This document shows positions 47,544 through 55,415 of a stretch of DNA of 64,000 nucleotides, in pieces. Origin of the DNA: Flavobacterium ajazii (lineage in GTDB: Bacteria > Bacteroidota > Bacteroidia > Flavobacteriales > Flavobacteriaceae); NCBI RefSeq assembly GCF_010614725.1, contig NZ_JAAEHL010000008.1, positions 62,001 to 126,000 on the forward strand, written 5' to 3'. Both the position numbers and the translations under genes were made by a program. Position 1 is the first letter of the stretch. The number at the start of each line of letters is the position of its first letter. The notes beneath the pieces were generated by a model that searched no databases, had not been told where the DNA came from, and saw only the letters and a list, made by a program, of their open reading frames with translations.

Positions 47544-48029
47544 ATGAAGAATAAAAAAAATATTATACTTTCTATTCTTTCGGTGACTTTATTTAGTTGC
47601 TTTACCTACATTACAAGCCAAAGTAAACAAGTTGAAAATAAAGTGTCTCAGGATACTTTAAAAACTGATATTTTGAAAATTACAACCCCTGTCGACTCTA
47701 TTTTTAGTGTTAAGGGTTTAAAATTAAAATTGTATAAAAAATCGGCCCATGCTTCCTACTACCATGATCGTTTTAATGGAAGAAGAACTGCAAACGGCAG
47801 CAGGTTCAATAATAATAAATACACAGCAGCCCATAAAAAACTCCCTTTTGGAACAAAAGTAAAAGTAACAAACGAAGCGAATGGAAAATTTGTTATTGTT
47901 GAGATAACTGACAGAGGCCCATTTGTAAAAACAAGGGATATCGATTTGTCTAAAAGGGCTTTCATGGAAATTACCAGAAGCAAAGGAGCAGGAGCAATGA
48001 CTGTGACAATAGAAACTATTGAGAAATAA
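47544..48029 (+). CDS. RlpA-like septal ring lytic transglycosylase
   Basis: This double-psi beta-barrel protein is probably a lytic transglycosylase on peptidoglycan. A lipoprotein-type signal (LFSC) opens the 161-aa sequence. The RlpA core runs from ASYYHDRFNGRRTANGSRFN through GTKVKVTNEANGKFVIVEITDRGPF, with the conserved Asp-Arg-Gly-Pro and the following RDIDLSKRAF. No SPOR domain is present, unlike E. coli RlpA, as is common in short forms. A bidirectional terminator follows at 48033. Role in cell separation is inferred from the family. Confidence 0.83.
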   Translation: MKNKKNIILSILSVTLFSCFTYITSQSKQVENKVSQDTLKTDILKITTPVDSIFSVKGLKLKLYKKSAHASYYHDRFNGRRTANGSRFNNNKYTAAHKKLPFGTKVKVTNEANGKFVIVEITDRGPFVKTRDIDLSKRAFMEITRSKGAGAMTVTIETIEK

Positions 48030-48032
48030 AAA

Positions 48033-48061
48033 ATCCGAAAGTTCTAAACAAACTTTCGGAT
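48033..48061. terminator. Bidirectional terminator
   Basis: ATCCGAAAGTT (48033-48043) and AACTTTCGGAT (48051-48061) form an 11-bp stem between convergent genes. The second arm falls inside the last codons of the DinB-like gene on the - strand. Confidence 0.75.
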
Positions 48062-48499
48062 ACTAAATATAATTCCGGTATGGGTACCTTCATGGTAATT
48101 ATTGAAAGACAATGCATCTTCAACGTTTCGAAGTGTAAAACCCATACTTGTTGTGTATTCTGTATAATTTAAGAAAATTTTATCCGAATAATCTTTTTCG
48201 GCCTGATGTAATGTCTCTGAAAGCAATCTTCTGATTTCATCAACTTCTGCTTGTGAAACATCGCCTTCCGGTTTGGATCCTTTTCTATATTTGGTAATAA
48301 ATTCTTCAGAAACTTTGGATGGCAAACCCGATAGTTTATAAACTAAACTTTGCTGTGCAGATACACAATGAGCTATATTCCAAATCAAATTGTTGTTGAA
48401 TCCCTGAGGGATTTTGTTTAGTTGTTCTAATGAATGATTGTCTAAAACTTTCAGAAAAATTTCCCTGATTGTTTTTTGTACTTCGAAAACTGAATTCAT
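48044..48499 (-). CDS. DinB-like putative metalloenzyme
   Basis: The 151-aa protein has the DinB/YfiT four-helix fold. Metal-ligand histidines are found in NIAHCVSAQQ and in the C-terminal HEGTHTG, the usual pattern of three spaced histidines. Relatives in other bacteria act in bacillithiol or mycothiol S-transfer, but the substrate here is not known. ATG 48499 (MNSVFEVQ) is preferred over the longer frame to 48583, which has a poor leader. It diverges from the ArsC-like gene. Confidence 0.75.
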   Translation of the reverse strand: MNSVFEVQKTIREIFLKVLDNHSLEQLNKIPQGFNNNLIWNIAHCVSAQQSLVYKLSGLPSKVSEEFITKYRKGSKPEGDVSQAEVDEIRRLLSETLHQAEKDYSDKIFLNYTEYTTSMGFTLRNVEDALSFNNYHEGTHTGIIFSIRKFV

Positions 48500-48575
48500 A
48501 AATTTATTTTTTTTAATAAAATTAGGCAATTTTAAGTCGCAATGAATTTTCTTTGTACTGAAATAAATTAAAATT

Positions 48576-48932
48576 ATGAACAAAATATACTACCTGGCAT
48601 CTTGTGATACGTGCCGAAAAATTATTAAAAGTCTTCCTGAAAATCATAATCTGGTTTTTCATGATATCAAACAAAATCCGATTACTGAGGCTGAACTGGA
48701 AGAAATGTATAAACTTTCTGGAAGTTACGAAGCGTTATTCAGCAGAAAAGCACAATTGTATAAATCGATGGATTTGAAAAACAAAGCTTTAACTGAAGCT
48801 GATTTTAAAAAATACATTCTGGAGCATTATACTTTTATAAGCCGTCCGGTCTTTATCATCGATGGTAAAATTTACATTGGGAACAGCCAGCAGAATATTT
48901 TGCAGGTTATGAAAGCTTTAGAAGGAAAGTAA
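48576..48932 (+). CDS. ArsC/Spx-family thioredoxin-fold protein
   Basis: The 118-aa protein is of the ArsC family (arsenate reductase / YffB / Spx group). The N-terminal ASCDTCRKI contains a CxxC motif, and the conserved C-terminal RPVFIIDGKIYIGN segment closes the fold. Real arsenate reductases use the CX5R loop with further partners; with no ars genes nearby, a general thiol-redox or glutathione-like role is more likely. It is divergent from the DinB-like gene. The hairpin at 48931 ends it. Confidence 0.75.
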   Translation: MNKIYYLASCDTCRKIIKSLPENHNLVFHDIKQNPITEAELEEMYKLSGSYEALFSRKAQLYKSMDLKNKALTEADFKKYILEHYTFISRPVFIIDGKIYIGNSQQNILQVMKALEGK

Positions 48933-48960
48933 ACCCGAAATTTCTTCAGGACTCGGGTTT
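48931..48960 (+). terminator. Hairpin after the ArsC-like gene
   Basis: AAACCCGA (48931-48938) and TCGGGTTT (48953-48960) form an 8-bp stem at the ArsC-like stop codon. It directly abuts the structured repeat at 48961, so it may be the outer part of that element rather than a free terminator. Confidence 0.55.
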
Positions 48961-49049
48961 GCGTTAGGGATAATAGCGGAAATCCTTTTTTTGAGCTTTT
49001 TTGCTCAAAATAAAGATTGGGAGCGGATAGCCCGGCCTTTAGGCAACGC
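48961..49049. ncRNA. Structured intergenic element closed by GCGTT/AACGC
   Basis: GCGTT (48961-48965) pairs with AACGC (49045-49049). Inside are GGGATAATAGCGGAAATCC, a hairpin GAGC-TTTTTT-GCTC and GGAGCGGATAGCCCGGCC, which can fold further: GGATAGCCC complements parts of the first half. I recall almost the same sequence from several Flavobacterium genomes, in multiple copies. It could be a structured RNA limited to Flavobacteriia (compare the flavo-1 motif) or a non-coding mobile repeat. No start codon or frame is seen. Confidence 0.5.
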
Positions 49050-49134
49050 CCATATTTTAAAATTTAGACGTAATAAAACCATAAAACTTCACTGTAAAGT
49101 TTTTTAGTATCTTTGCGCCTTTATACTCAATTAT

Positions 49135-49995
49135 ATGATACAATCGATGACAGGTTTTGGCAAGGCTTCTTTGCAATTGCCAACGAAAAAAATTACTGTA
49201 GAAGTAAAATCCTTAAACAGTAAAGGTTTAGATCTGAACGTAAGAATGCCATCGCTTTACCGCGAAATGGAATTGGGTCTGCGAAATCAAATTTCGACAA
49301 AACTTGAAAGAGGGAAGGTTGATTTTGCAATTTATGTAGAAACTACTGCAGAACAGACATCGACGAAAGTAAATGTACCGGTTGTAAAAATTTACATTGC
49401 CCAGCTAAGAGAAGTTTATGCCGAGGCAGATGAAACCGAATTGATGAAAATGGCTGTTCGTATGCCGGATGCTTTAAAAACGGAACGAGAAGAAATTGAT
49501 GAAAACGACTGGGAGCAGATTCAGGTTATTATTGATGAAGCGTTACAAAATATTTTGAGTTTCAGAAAAGACGAAGGGGAATCGCTTGAAAGAGAATTCA
49601 ATCTTCGAATTGGAAATATCCGTCAGTATATGAACGATGCCCTGGCATTAGACCCGGAACGTATTCAGGCCATAAAAGAACGTTTACAGACGGCAATTTC
49701 TGAATTAGAAGTTAATGTTGATGAAAACCGTTTTGAGCAGGAATTGATTTATTATTTGGAGAAATTAGACATCACAGAAGAGAAAGTTCGTTTAACCAAT
49801 CATCTGGATTATTTTCTTGAAACCTTAAACGGAAACGAAGCAAACGGTCGTAAACTTGGTTTTATCACTCAGGAAATGGGAAGAGAAATCAATACGATGG
49901 GTTCAAAATCGAATCATGCGCAGATGCAGAAATTGGTGGTGATGATGAAAGATGAGTTGGAGAAGATTAAGGAACAGGTTTTGAATGTTTTGTAA
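49135..49995 (+). CDS. yicC: YicC family endoribonuclease
   Basis: This stress-associated protein of the YicC family (recently shown to have endoribonuclease activity in E. coli) starts with MTGFGKA and holds the conserved EVKSLNSKGLD segment. The C-terminal DUF1732 part carries the KLGFITQEMGREINTMGSKSNHAQMQKLVVMMKDELEKIKEQ motif. The length of 286 aa is normal. A -7 box TATCTTTG stands at 49108-49115. It lies upstream of gmk, as in many bacteria, with a small lipoprotein gene in between. Confidence 0.9.
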   Translation: MIQSMTGFGKASLQLPTKKITVEVKSLNSKGLDLNVRMPSLYREMELGLRNQISTKLERGKVDFAIYVETTAEQTSTKVNVPVVKIYIAQLREVYAEADETELMKMAVRMPDALKTEREEIDENDWEQIQVIIDEALQNILSFRKDEGESLEREFNLRIGNIRQYMNDALALDPERIQAIKERLQTAISELEVNVDENRFEQELIYYLEKLDITEEKVRLTNHLDYFLETLNGNEANGRKLGFITQEMGREINTMGSKSNHAQMQKLVVMMKDELEKIKEQVLNVL

Positions 49996-50051
49996 ATTTA
50001 AGAATCTTTGTTCTAATAAATTCTTTTAGAATAAAATCTATCCTTGAAATT

Positions 50052-50435
50052 ATGAAAAACATCTCCTTATTAATCTTCATAATACTTCTAACGAACAGTT
50101 GTAGTTTTCAGACTAAGGAATTTACTGTTATAGGAAAATGGAAAGCGATAGAATCAAGCGGACTTGATGTATCCAAAATGTTTCATATTGATATTGAAGA
50201 TGGGGAAGAAATAACTTTTGAGAAAGGAAACATTGCAATTGATCATCTAAAAAATAAAGGCACATATGAAGTTTTTGAAGATAATCTTCATATTGTCTTT
50301 CCAAAAGACGAATACTATTACATCATTCATCGTCATGAAACTGACCCTGAAAAAATGTATTTACAACCAGTAGATGAATATGGTCAAATTATGTGCGATG
50401 AAGGCTGTTCTACGTTATACAAAAAAATACAATAA
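50052..50435 (+). CDS. Small lipocalin-like lipoprotein, unknown function
   Basis: The 127-aa lipoprotein has a signal ending at LLTNSC (Cys17). The rest is beta-rich with VIGKWKAIESSG near the start, similar to lipocalin-like or DUF-type small lipoproteins of Bacteroidota. It sits between yicC and gmk on the same strand, which breaks the usual yicC-gmk pair. No specific role can be assigned. The downstream gap (50436-50509) carries a GAAAGC / GCATA-type repeat common in Flavobacterium. Confidence 0.6.
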   Translation: MKNISLLIFIILLTNSCSFQTKEFTVIGKWKAIESSGLDVSKMFHIDIEDGEEITFEKGNIAIDHLKNKGTYEVFEDNLHIVFPKDEYYYIIHRHETDPEKMYLQPVDEYGQIMCDEGCSTLYKKIQ

Positions 50436-50509
50436 ACGATCTCAATATAAAATTATATATTGAATAAAGCTGAAAGCATATAGCCGAAAGCCTAAAGCAT
50501 AAACACACA

Positions 50510-51082
50510 ATGAACAAAGGAAAATTAATTGTTTTTTCGGCGCCATCAGGATCTGGAAAAACAACTATCGTAAAGCATTTATTAGGGCAAGAAGATTTAA
50601 ACTTAGAATTTTCAATCTCAGCAGCTTCACGTGCACCACGCGGGGAAGAAGTCAACGGAAAAGATTATTATTTTATTTCGCTGGAAGAATTCAAAAAACA
50701 TATTAAAGCAGAGGATTTCCTAGAATGGGAAGAAGTATACCGCGATAACTTTTACGGCACTTTAAAATCTGAAATTGAAAGAATCTGGGCTTTAGGAAAA
50801 AATGTCATTTTTGATATTGATGTTGCTGGCGGACTCCGAATCAAACATAAATTTCCAGAGCAGACTTTAGCTGTTTTTGTAAAGCCTCCAAGTGTTGACG
50901 AATTAAAACGAAGACTAAAAGAGCGTTCTACAGAAAGCGAAGATAAAATCAATATGCGTATTGCTAAAGCTTCTGTAGAATTAGCAACAGCTCCTCAATT
51001 TGACGTGATTATCAAAAACTATGACTTGCCTGTAGCTTTAGAAGAAGCACATCAGCTTGTAAAAGATTTCGTAAATAAATAA
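50510..51082 (+). CDS. gmk: Guanylate kinase
   Basis: Gmk phosphorylates GMP to GDP. The P-loop APSGSGKTT (11-19), the GMP-binding SRAPRGEEVNGKDYYF and the segment FDIDVAGGLRIKHKF are present. The length of 190 aa is normal. It precedes nadD by 109 bp, with an inverted repeat (GCAAAGATTCGCAAA / TTTGCGAATCTTTG) at about 51114-51160 in between. Confidence 0.95.
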   Translation: MNKGKLIVFSAPSGSGKTTIVKHLLGQEDLNLEFSISAASRAPRGEEVNGKDYYFISLEEFKKHIKAEDFLEWEEVYRDNFYGTLKSEIERIWALGKNVIFDIDVAGGLRIKHKFPEQTLAVFVKPPSVDELKRRLKERSTESEDKINMRIAKASVELATAPQFDVIIKNYDLPVALEEAHQLVKDFVNK

Positions 51083-51113
51083 TTTTTATTCCGCAGAGAT
51101 TCACAAAGACAAA

Positions 51114-51160
51114 CGCAAAGATTCGCAAAAGGTTTTTTAAACTTTGCGAATCTTTGTGCT
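51114..51160. repeat. Inverted repeat between gmk and nadD
   Basis: CAAAGATTCGCAAA and TTTGCGAATCTTTG form a long perfect-arm hairpin in the 109-bp gap, flanked by the outer pair TTCACAAAGA / TTTGTG-like. It looks like a dispersed intergenic repeat rather than a regulated site. Confidence 0.55.
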
Positions 51161-51191
51161 ATCTTAGCGACTCTCTGTGAAACTTTAGAAA

Positions 51192-51773
51192 ATGAAAATA
51201 GGTCTTTATTTCGGCACATATAATCCCATTCATGTTGGTCATTTAATCATTGCCAATCATATGGCAGAATATGCCGGTTTAGATCAGATTTGGATGGTGG
51301 TTACGCCTCATAATCCTTTAAAAAAGAAAGCGACTTTGTTAGACGATCAGCAGCGACTGCAAATGGTTTATCTGGCTACAGAGGATTTTCCAAAAATTAA
51401 ACCTTCGGATATTGAGTTTAAATTGCCACAGCCCAATTACACTGTGAACACACTGGCTCATTTACAGGACAAATATCCAAACCATGAATTTTCATTGATT
51501 ATGGGCGAGGATAATTTAAAAACACTTCACAAGTGGAAAAATTACGAAGTGATATTAGCTCACCATGATATTTATGTTTACCCGCGTATTTCAAATGAAC
51601 CGGAAAATATTGAACTAAAATCACATCCAAAAGTTCATGTTATTGACGCACCAATTGTAGAAATTTCATCTACTTTTATTCGGGACAATATTAAAAAAGG
51701 AAAAAACACCCAGCCACTTTTACCTTCAAAAGTCTGGGAATATATTGACCATAATAATTTTTACAAGAAATAA
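51192..51773 (+). CDS. nadD: Nicotinate (nicotinamide) mononucleotide adenylyltransferase
   Basis: NadD joins nicotinate mononucleotide to ATP in NAD synthesis. The nucleotidyltransferase motif GTYNPIHVGHL (8-18) and the C-terminal SSTFIRDNI are intact, with YVYPR before it. The length of 193 aa is normal. It is convergent with the rhodanese gene and lies about 0.7 kb from the Nampt gene of the NAD/ADP-ribose operon, though on the other strand. NadD enzymes usually prefer nicotinate mononucleotide, which matters for how NMN made by Nampt could be used. Confidence 0.93.
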   Translation: MKIGLYFGTYNPIHVGHLIIANHMAEYAGLDQIWMVVTPHNPLKKKATLLDDQQRLQMVYLATEDFPKIKPSDIEFKLPQPNYTVNTLAHLQDKYPNHEFSLIMGEDNLKTLHKWKNYEVILAHHDIYVYPRISNEPENIELKSHPKVHVIDAPIVEISSTFIRDNIKKGKNTQPLLPSKVWEYIDHNNFYKK

Positions 51774-51774
51774 A

Positions 51775-51804
51775 AAAGTCTGAATTTCATCAATTTCAGA
51801 CTTT
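51775..51804. terminator. Bidirectional terminator after nadD
   Basis: AAAGTCTGAA (51775-51784) and TTCAGACTTT (51795-51804) form a 10-bp stem between nadD and the convergent rhodanese gene, flanked by A- and T-rich sequence on either side. Confidence 0.75.
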
Positions 51805-51824
51805 CAGTTTTTAAGCGATTAAAT

Positions 51825-52418
51825 TTATTTTACTTCAGTTCCTTCAAACTTTATTCTCGGATCATTTACATTAACTAATTCGTCCAGTTCGTAGATGTTT
51901 TTATAACCGTATCCATAAAGATTGATGTGTGTTGGAATGTTTAGTGCCAGTATAACCGGTTTTCTGTTCGATAGAATTTGTGTTTCTGGATTACTCTTAG
52001 GTTTAGCCATTTTAGAAGCAAAATCTATAGGATCTCCATTAAAATTATTATTGCAGTAGATCAATATTCTGGTATTCGGATCCGGAATTAATTCTAAAAG
52101 ATTTTCCTGTGTGAAATCGGTAAAATCTAAATGAATTGCACCTTTTAAATGTTTTCTGTTGAAACGGAAATCAGAACGTGAGTCTAAGATTACGGTGTTT
52201 TTTTCTTTTGCCATTTGTAGAAACACATCCAGACTAACTAAGCGCTCGTCACGTTTTTTTTCTAATTCGCTGACCAGATTTTTAAAATCATCATAATCAA
52301 CCAATGCTTTTGGATAATGATCTTTTTCCTCTTTCATCTTTTTCTTTGATGCTTGCGAAAGAATAATGCCGGTTATTAAACAGCATCCGGCTAAAATTAT
52401 AAGGGCTGTGATTTTCAT
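51825..52418 (-). CDS. Membrane-anchored rhodanese-like domain protein
   Basis: A 197-aa protein with an N-terminal hydrophobic segment (2-22, with GCC that could act as lipobox) and a rhodanese domain (about 72-185). The domain has VILDSRSDFRFNRKHLKGAIHLDF and the active-site loop ILIYCNNNFNG with the catalytic Cys. The periplasm is the likely site. It lies downstream of Nampt on the same strand with a 53-bp gap and no hairpin visible between, so read-through from the NAD operon is possible, although a functional link is unclear. Confidence 0.75.
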   Translation of the reverse strand: MKITALIILAGCCLITGIILSQASKKKMKEEKDHYPKALVDYDDFKNLVSELEKKRDERLVSLDVFLQMAKEKNTVILDSRSDFRFNRKHLKGAIHLDFTDFTQENLLELIPDPNTRILIYCNNNFNGDPIDFASKMAKPKSNPETQILSNRKPVILALNIPTHINLYGYGYKNIYELDELVNVNDPRIKFEGTEVK

Positions 52419-52471
52419 AGTTTATATTTTAGTGTATTATTTACTCTGTTTTATAACCGGCATTTTTAATG

Positions 52472-53941
52472 TTATGCCTCAACAATTATGTTTGCACTTA
52501 CAAGCGTTCTGATTTCACTTAGTGATTGATCAACCAAAAGTTTTCCATCTCTAAAAACTTCTTTCAATTCACCTTGTTTTTCTTCTTCCCAAGAAACATT
52601 ATCAGTTAAATGATACTTGCCGTCGATCAAATCAATTTTCATCAATCCTTTGGCAGATTTTTTAGTTCCATCGTCTGTAATTGGATCTTTGAAGATGGCT
52701 CTTCCCTCTCCGTTTACTTCACCGTAAGTCGCTTTCATCGCAAAACCAAAAGTATCTCTGGTATTATATTGATATGTGAAAGATCCGATTCCTAAAACCA
52801 CATTGGTAGAAGCGAATCCTTTTTCTTTTAATCTTTCGCAAATTTGAGTTGCTCTGGCTACCGTAATACTGTCACCGTAAATAGCTCCGATTTGCGGCAC
52901 CAGTTCTTTAAATCCTTTTGCATTTGTTGTTCCTCCAAAAACATCCCAAAGCAATTCGATAACACCTTTTTTCTCTTGTTCTGTTTTTCCATTTGGATTT
53001 CCGCAGATAATATCAACCGGATCACCACTGTCAGGACGAATTACAACTTTACCTTCTCTTAAAATGATTTCTTCTTTCAATCCTGGCAGATAATCAGTTA
53101 AAACTTTCCATAAATCCCAGGTATCAGAAACGATAGAAACGATTCCTTTTGGATAAACTTCTGTAATTAATCTCTTGAAAGTTTCATACTCTCCTTCTGT
53201 TGTTCCCATACACATTACAGAATGTTCTGTAGCGGCAACTGAACCTGCCACTAATTCCTGATCTGAATTGGCTTTGTAATATTCTTCTAAGAAATCTATT
53301 GCTGGAATCGTATCAGATCCTGTAAAACTCAATAAATGTCCTGCTGCAGAAGTTAGCGCAGCTTCAATTCCGCCCATTCCTCTCATTGAGAAATCATGTG
53401 CCTGCCAGTCTACAAATTCTGGCACAGAAGAAGTTTCTCCCGCGTACTTATCTAATACTTTTCGATATTCTTTAGCAATAGTCGCTGAATTACAAGGAAG
53501 CCAGATTACGGCTGAAAGCAAGGTTTCGAAATAATTCGTCAACCAGAAAAATTCCGGAATTGTATTGTACATCGTAAACATAGGAACTCTTAACGGAACA
53601 CTTGCTCCTTCTGGCAATGCTTTAAAAACCATCGGAGTATATCCTAAATCGTGTAAATCTTCGATATGTTTGGTACCAACTTGGTTTTCGCCTAAATAAT
53701 TATTGATTCTTCTAGCGTATTTTGCAACAACTTCTTCTTTTGATTTTTTAAAGAAATACTCTTCAAAATCGTGAATAATATATTTTTTAATGAAATACTG
53801 TAATCCGAAAAACACAACTTCGTCAAGACCTTCAATTCTTGATTTACGAGGTGTCCAGTTAGAATATACTAATGTTGTTCCGTCTGGGTATTGTCTTCTG
53901 TGGTCAACTTTGTAACCGTCGGTTAATAATAATGGGTTCAT
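52472..53941 (-). CDS. nadV: Nampt-type nicotinamide phosphoribosyltransferase
   Basis: A type II phosphoribosyltransferase that would join nicotinamide to PRPP, giving NMN. The 489-aa sequence has the catalytic His240 (TEHSV, equivalent to human His247) and Asp210 in GSDT, equivalent to the human Asp219 that favours the amide over nicotinate. The phosphoribosyl-binding RPDSGDP (302-308) and GIGSFTYQYNTRDT are also present. It is the last gene of the NAD/ADP-ribose operon and overlaps the glycohydrolase stop by ATGA. An alternative, as in phage NARP1, is that it uses ADPR-pyrophosphate made by the Prs-like enzyme and yields NAD in one step. Confidence 0.9.
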   Translation of the reverse strand: MNPLLLTDGYKVDHRRQYPDGTTLVYSNWTPRKSRIEGLDEVVFFGLQYFIKKYIIHDFEEYFFKKSKEEVVAKYARRINNYLGENQVGTKHIEDLHDLGYTPMVFKALPEGASVPLRVPMFTMYNTIPEFFWLTNYFETLLSAVIWLPCNSATIAKEYRKVLDKYAGETSSVPEFVDWQAHDFSMRGMGGIEAALTSAAGHLLSFTGSDTIPAIDFLEEYYKANSDQELVAGSVAATEHSVMCMGTTEGEYETFKRLITEVYPKGIVSIVSDTWDLWKVLTDYLPGLKEEIILREGKVVIRPDSGDPVDIICGNPNGKTEQEKKGVIELLWDVFGGTTNAKGFKELVPQIGAIYGDSITVARATQICERLKEKGFASTNVVLGIGSFTYQYNTRDTFGFAMKATYGEVNGEGRAIFKDPITDDGTKKSAKGLMKIDLIDGKYHLTDNVSWEEEKQGELKEVFRDGKLLVDQSLSEIRTLVSANIIVEA

Positions 53942-54882
53942 ATATTTTTATTTAGGTTTTCTAATAATCTTTCTGCTAAATCTTTTATTTCATTGGATTT
54001 GACTAATCGGTCAATCCATTTTTCGGGAATATTTTCAATTCCATAATAAATACCTGCCAATCCTCCGGCAATTGCGCCAGTTGTATCTGTATCTTCTCCC
54101 AAATTAACTGCTTTTAAAACTGTTTCTTCGTAAGTATCAGAATTTAAAAAACACCAAAAACTTGCTTGTAAACTATCCAGAACATAACCAGATGAATGAA
54201 TATTTTCTTCTAGATATCTTGAAATATCATTCATTAAAATTCTATCAAACAATTGAATTTCAATAGGATTGTATTTTTTATCTTCTAAAAATTTAGAAAG
54301 AATACTTTGCATTTCTTTATAAGCTTCGAATTTATCTTTCCCTTTTAATATTTCCAAACAATAAATCACATAAATAAAACAAGAAAATACCGAACGGAAA
54401 TGCGCATGAGTTATAGATGAAACTTGTTTTACTTTTTGATAAATAACTTCATCGTCTTTTTCATTTTGAAGATAAAAAACCAATGGCAAAATACGCATTA
54501 AAGAACCATTTCCGTTATCTCCTTCTGAAAAACCTCCGCATAAATCTGGCTGATGTCCTTTTGCTATATTAAGAATAGCGTGTTGAGTAGCAATTCCGAT
54601 ATCGAAAACTTTTCCATGTGGTGTCCATAAATTGCCACTATACCATTTCACGAAATTCTTCGCAATATCATTTAAGTCATAACCTGAGCATAAACTTTCT
54701 GCAAGACAAAATGCAAGTGAGCTGTCATCGCTCCAAGTTCCAGCCGGCTGATGATGTGTGCCAAAACCAAACATTTCTGTAACTGGGTTTTCTTTTAAAT
54801 AATTTCTTGATTTAAACTCAACGGGAACGCCTAAAGCATCACCCACTGCTAAACCAAATAATCCAGATTCTATTTTATTCAT
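53938..54882 (-). CDS. ADP-ribosylglycohydrolase (DraG/ARH family)
   Basis: This all-helical binuclear magnesium enzyme removes ADP-ribose from proteins, nucleic acids or small molecules. GDALGVPVEF near the start, metal ligands Asp52-Asp53 in TWSDDSS and the C-terminal pair in GEDTDTTGAIAGG are intact. The length of 314 aa is typical. Its stop overlaps the Nampt ATG by four bases (ATGA), so the two are translationally coupled. A palindrome lies upstream at 54898-54930. Removal of arginine-linked ADP-ribose is the classic activity. The substrate here is unknown. Confidence 0.88.
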   Translation of the reverse strand: MNKIESGLFGLAVGDALGVPVEFKSRNYLKENPVTEMFGFGTHHQPAGTWSDDSSLAFCLAESLCSGYDLNDIAKNFVKWYSGNLWTPHGKVFDIGIATQHAILNIAKGHQPDLCGGFSEGDNGNGSLMRILPLVFYLQNEKDDEVIYQKVKQVSSITHAHFRSVFSCFIYVIYCLEILKGKDKFEAYKEMQSILSKFLEDKKYNPIEIQLFDRILMNDISRYLEENIHSSGYVLDSLQASFWCFLNSDTYEETVLKAVNLGEDTDTTGAIAGGLAGIYYGIENIPEKWIDRLVKSNEIKDLAERLLENLNKNI

Positions 54883-54897
54883 TTTTTAAAGTTTTGG

Positions 54898-54930
54898 AGA
54901 CCTAACAGGTTTTTAAAACCTGTTAGGTCT
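54898..54930. repeat. Palindrome inside the NAD/ADP-ribose operon
   Basis: AGACCTAACAGGTTT and AAACCTGTTAGGTCT (54898-54930) form a long perfect hairpin between the deoxyribosyltransferase-like and glycohydrolase genes. T residues do not follow on the - strand, so it looks more like a REP or RNA-stability element than a terminator. Confidence 0.6.
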
Positions 54931-54960
54931 GAAAAGAATAATCTCTTCTTATTCATACTT

Positions 54961-55413
54961 TTAGTCAAGGAGATTTAGGATTAACTCGCCTAAAGTTTTA
55001 AACTGCTCTATTCCGTATCTCTCACACACAACATCTATATTTCCCTTGCGCCAAAAACCTTCTTCTACAACCACTTTCATTTTATTAGATTGAGCATAAA
55101 GTCCGAACTCCAGTAAAGATATTGGTGACATTGTATTTCCTACAAAAAACATAATAATTATGTCTGCTTTTTCTAATGCATTTAATTCCCAGTTAACCTG
55201 TTCTTTAAAATTATCATTTTCGATCGTTTGTAACCAGCTGCCGTCCCATTCATTTCTTCTAGGGTTGAAAATAATATATTTGTCTTGCAATTGCTCTTCA
55301 CAATGTAATTGCCAGTTCACCGCTTTATCCATTTCTATAGAACCAGCCAAAAAGATGGTTTTAGCATCAGTCTGTAAAAGTATTTCTTCAGGTGCTCTAA
55401 AAATTCTTTTCAT
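54961..55413 (-). CDS. Nucleoside 2-deoxyribosyltransferase-like protein
   Basis: A 150-aa Rossmann-like protein of the nucleoside 2-deoxyribosyltransferase superfamily. FLAGSIEM (21-28) opens the fold, NPRRNEWDG (50-58) is the substrate loop and the candidate nucleophile is Glu102 in SPISLLEFG. Enzymes of this fold cleave N-glycosidic bonds of nucleosides and, in the wider family, nucleotides such as hydroxymethyl-dUMP or NAD derivatives. It starts 2 bp after the metallophosphoesterase stop, so it is clearly co-transcribed. A role in breaking an N-glycosidic bond in an ADP-ribose or nicotinamide derivative is inferred from context only. Confidence 0.75.
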   Translation of the reverse strand: MKRIFRAPEEILLQTDAKTIFLAGSIEMDKAVNWQLHCEEQLQDKYIIFNPRRNEWDGSWLQTIENDNFKEQVNWELNALEKADIIIMFFVGNTMSPISLLEFGLYAQSNKMKVVVEEGFWRKGNIDVVCERYGIEQFKTLGELILNLLD

Positions 55414-55415
55414 GA

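Noticed and set aside
48931-49134. Riboswitch upstream of yicC
   Set aside because: The structured element directly follows the ArsC-like gene and lies before the yicC promoter -7 box at 49108, so it would not be in the yicC transcript.
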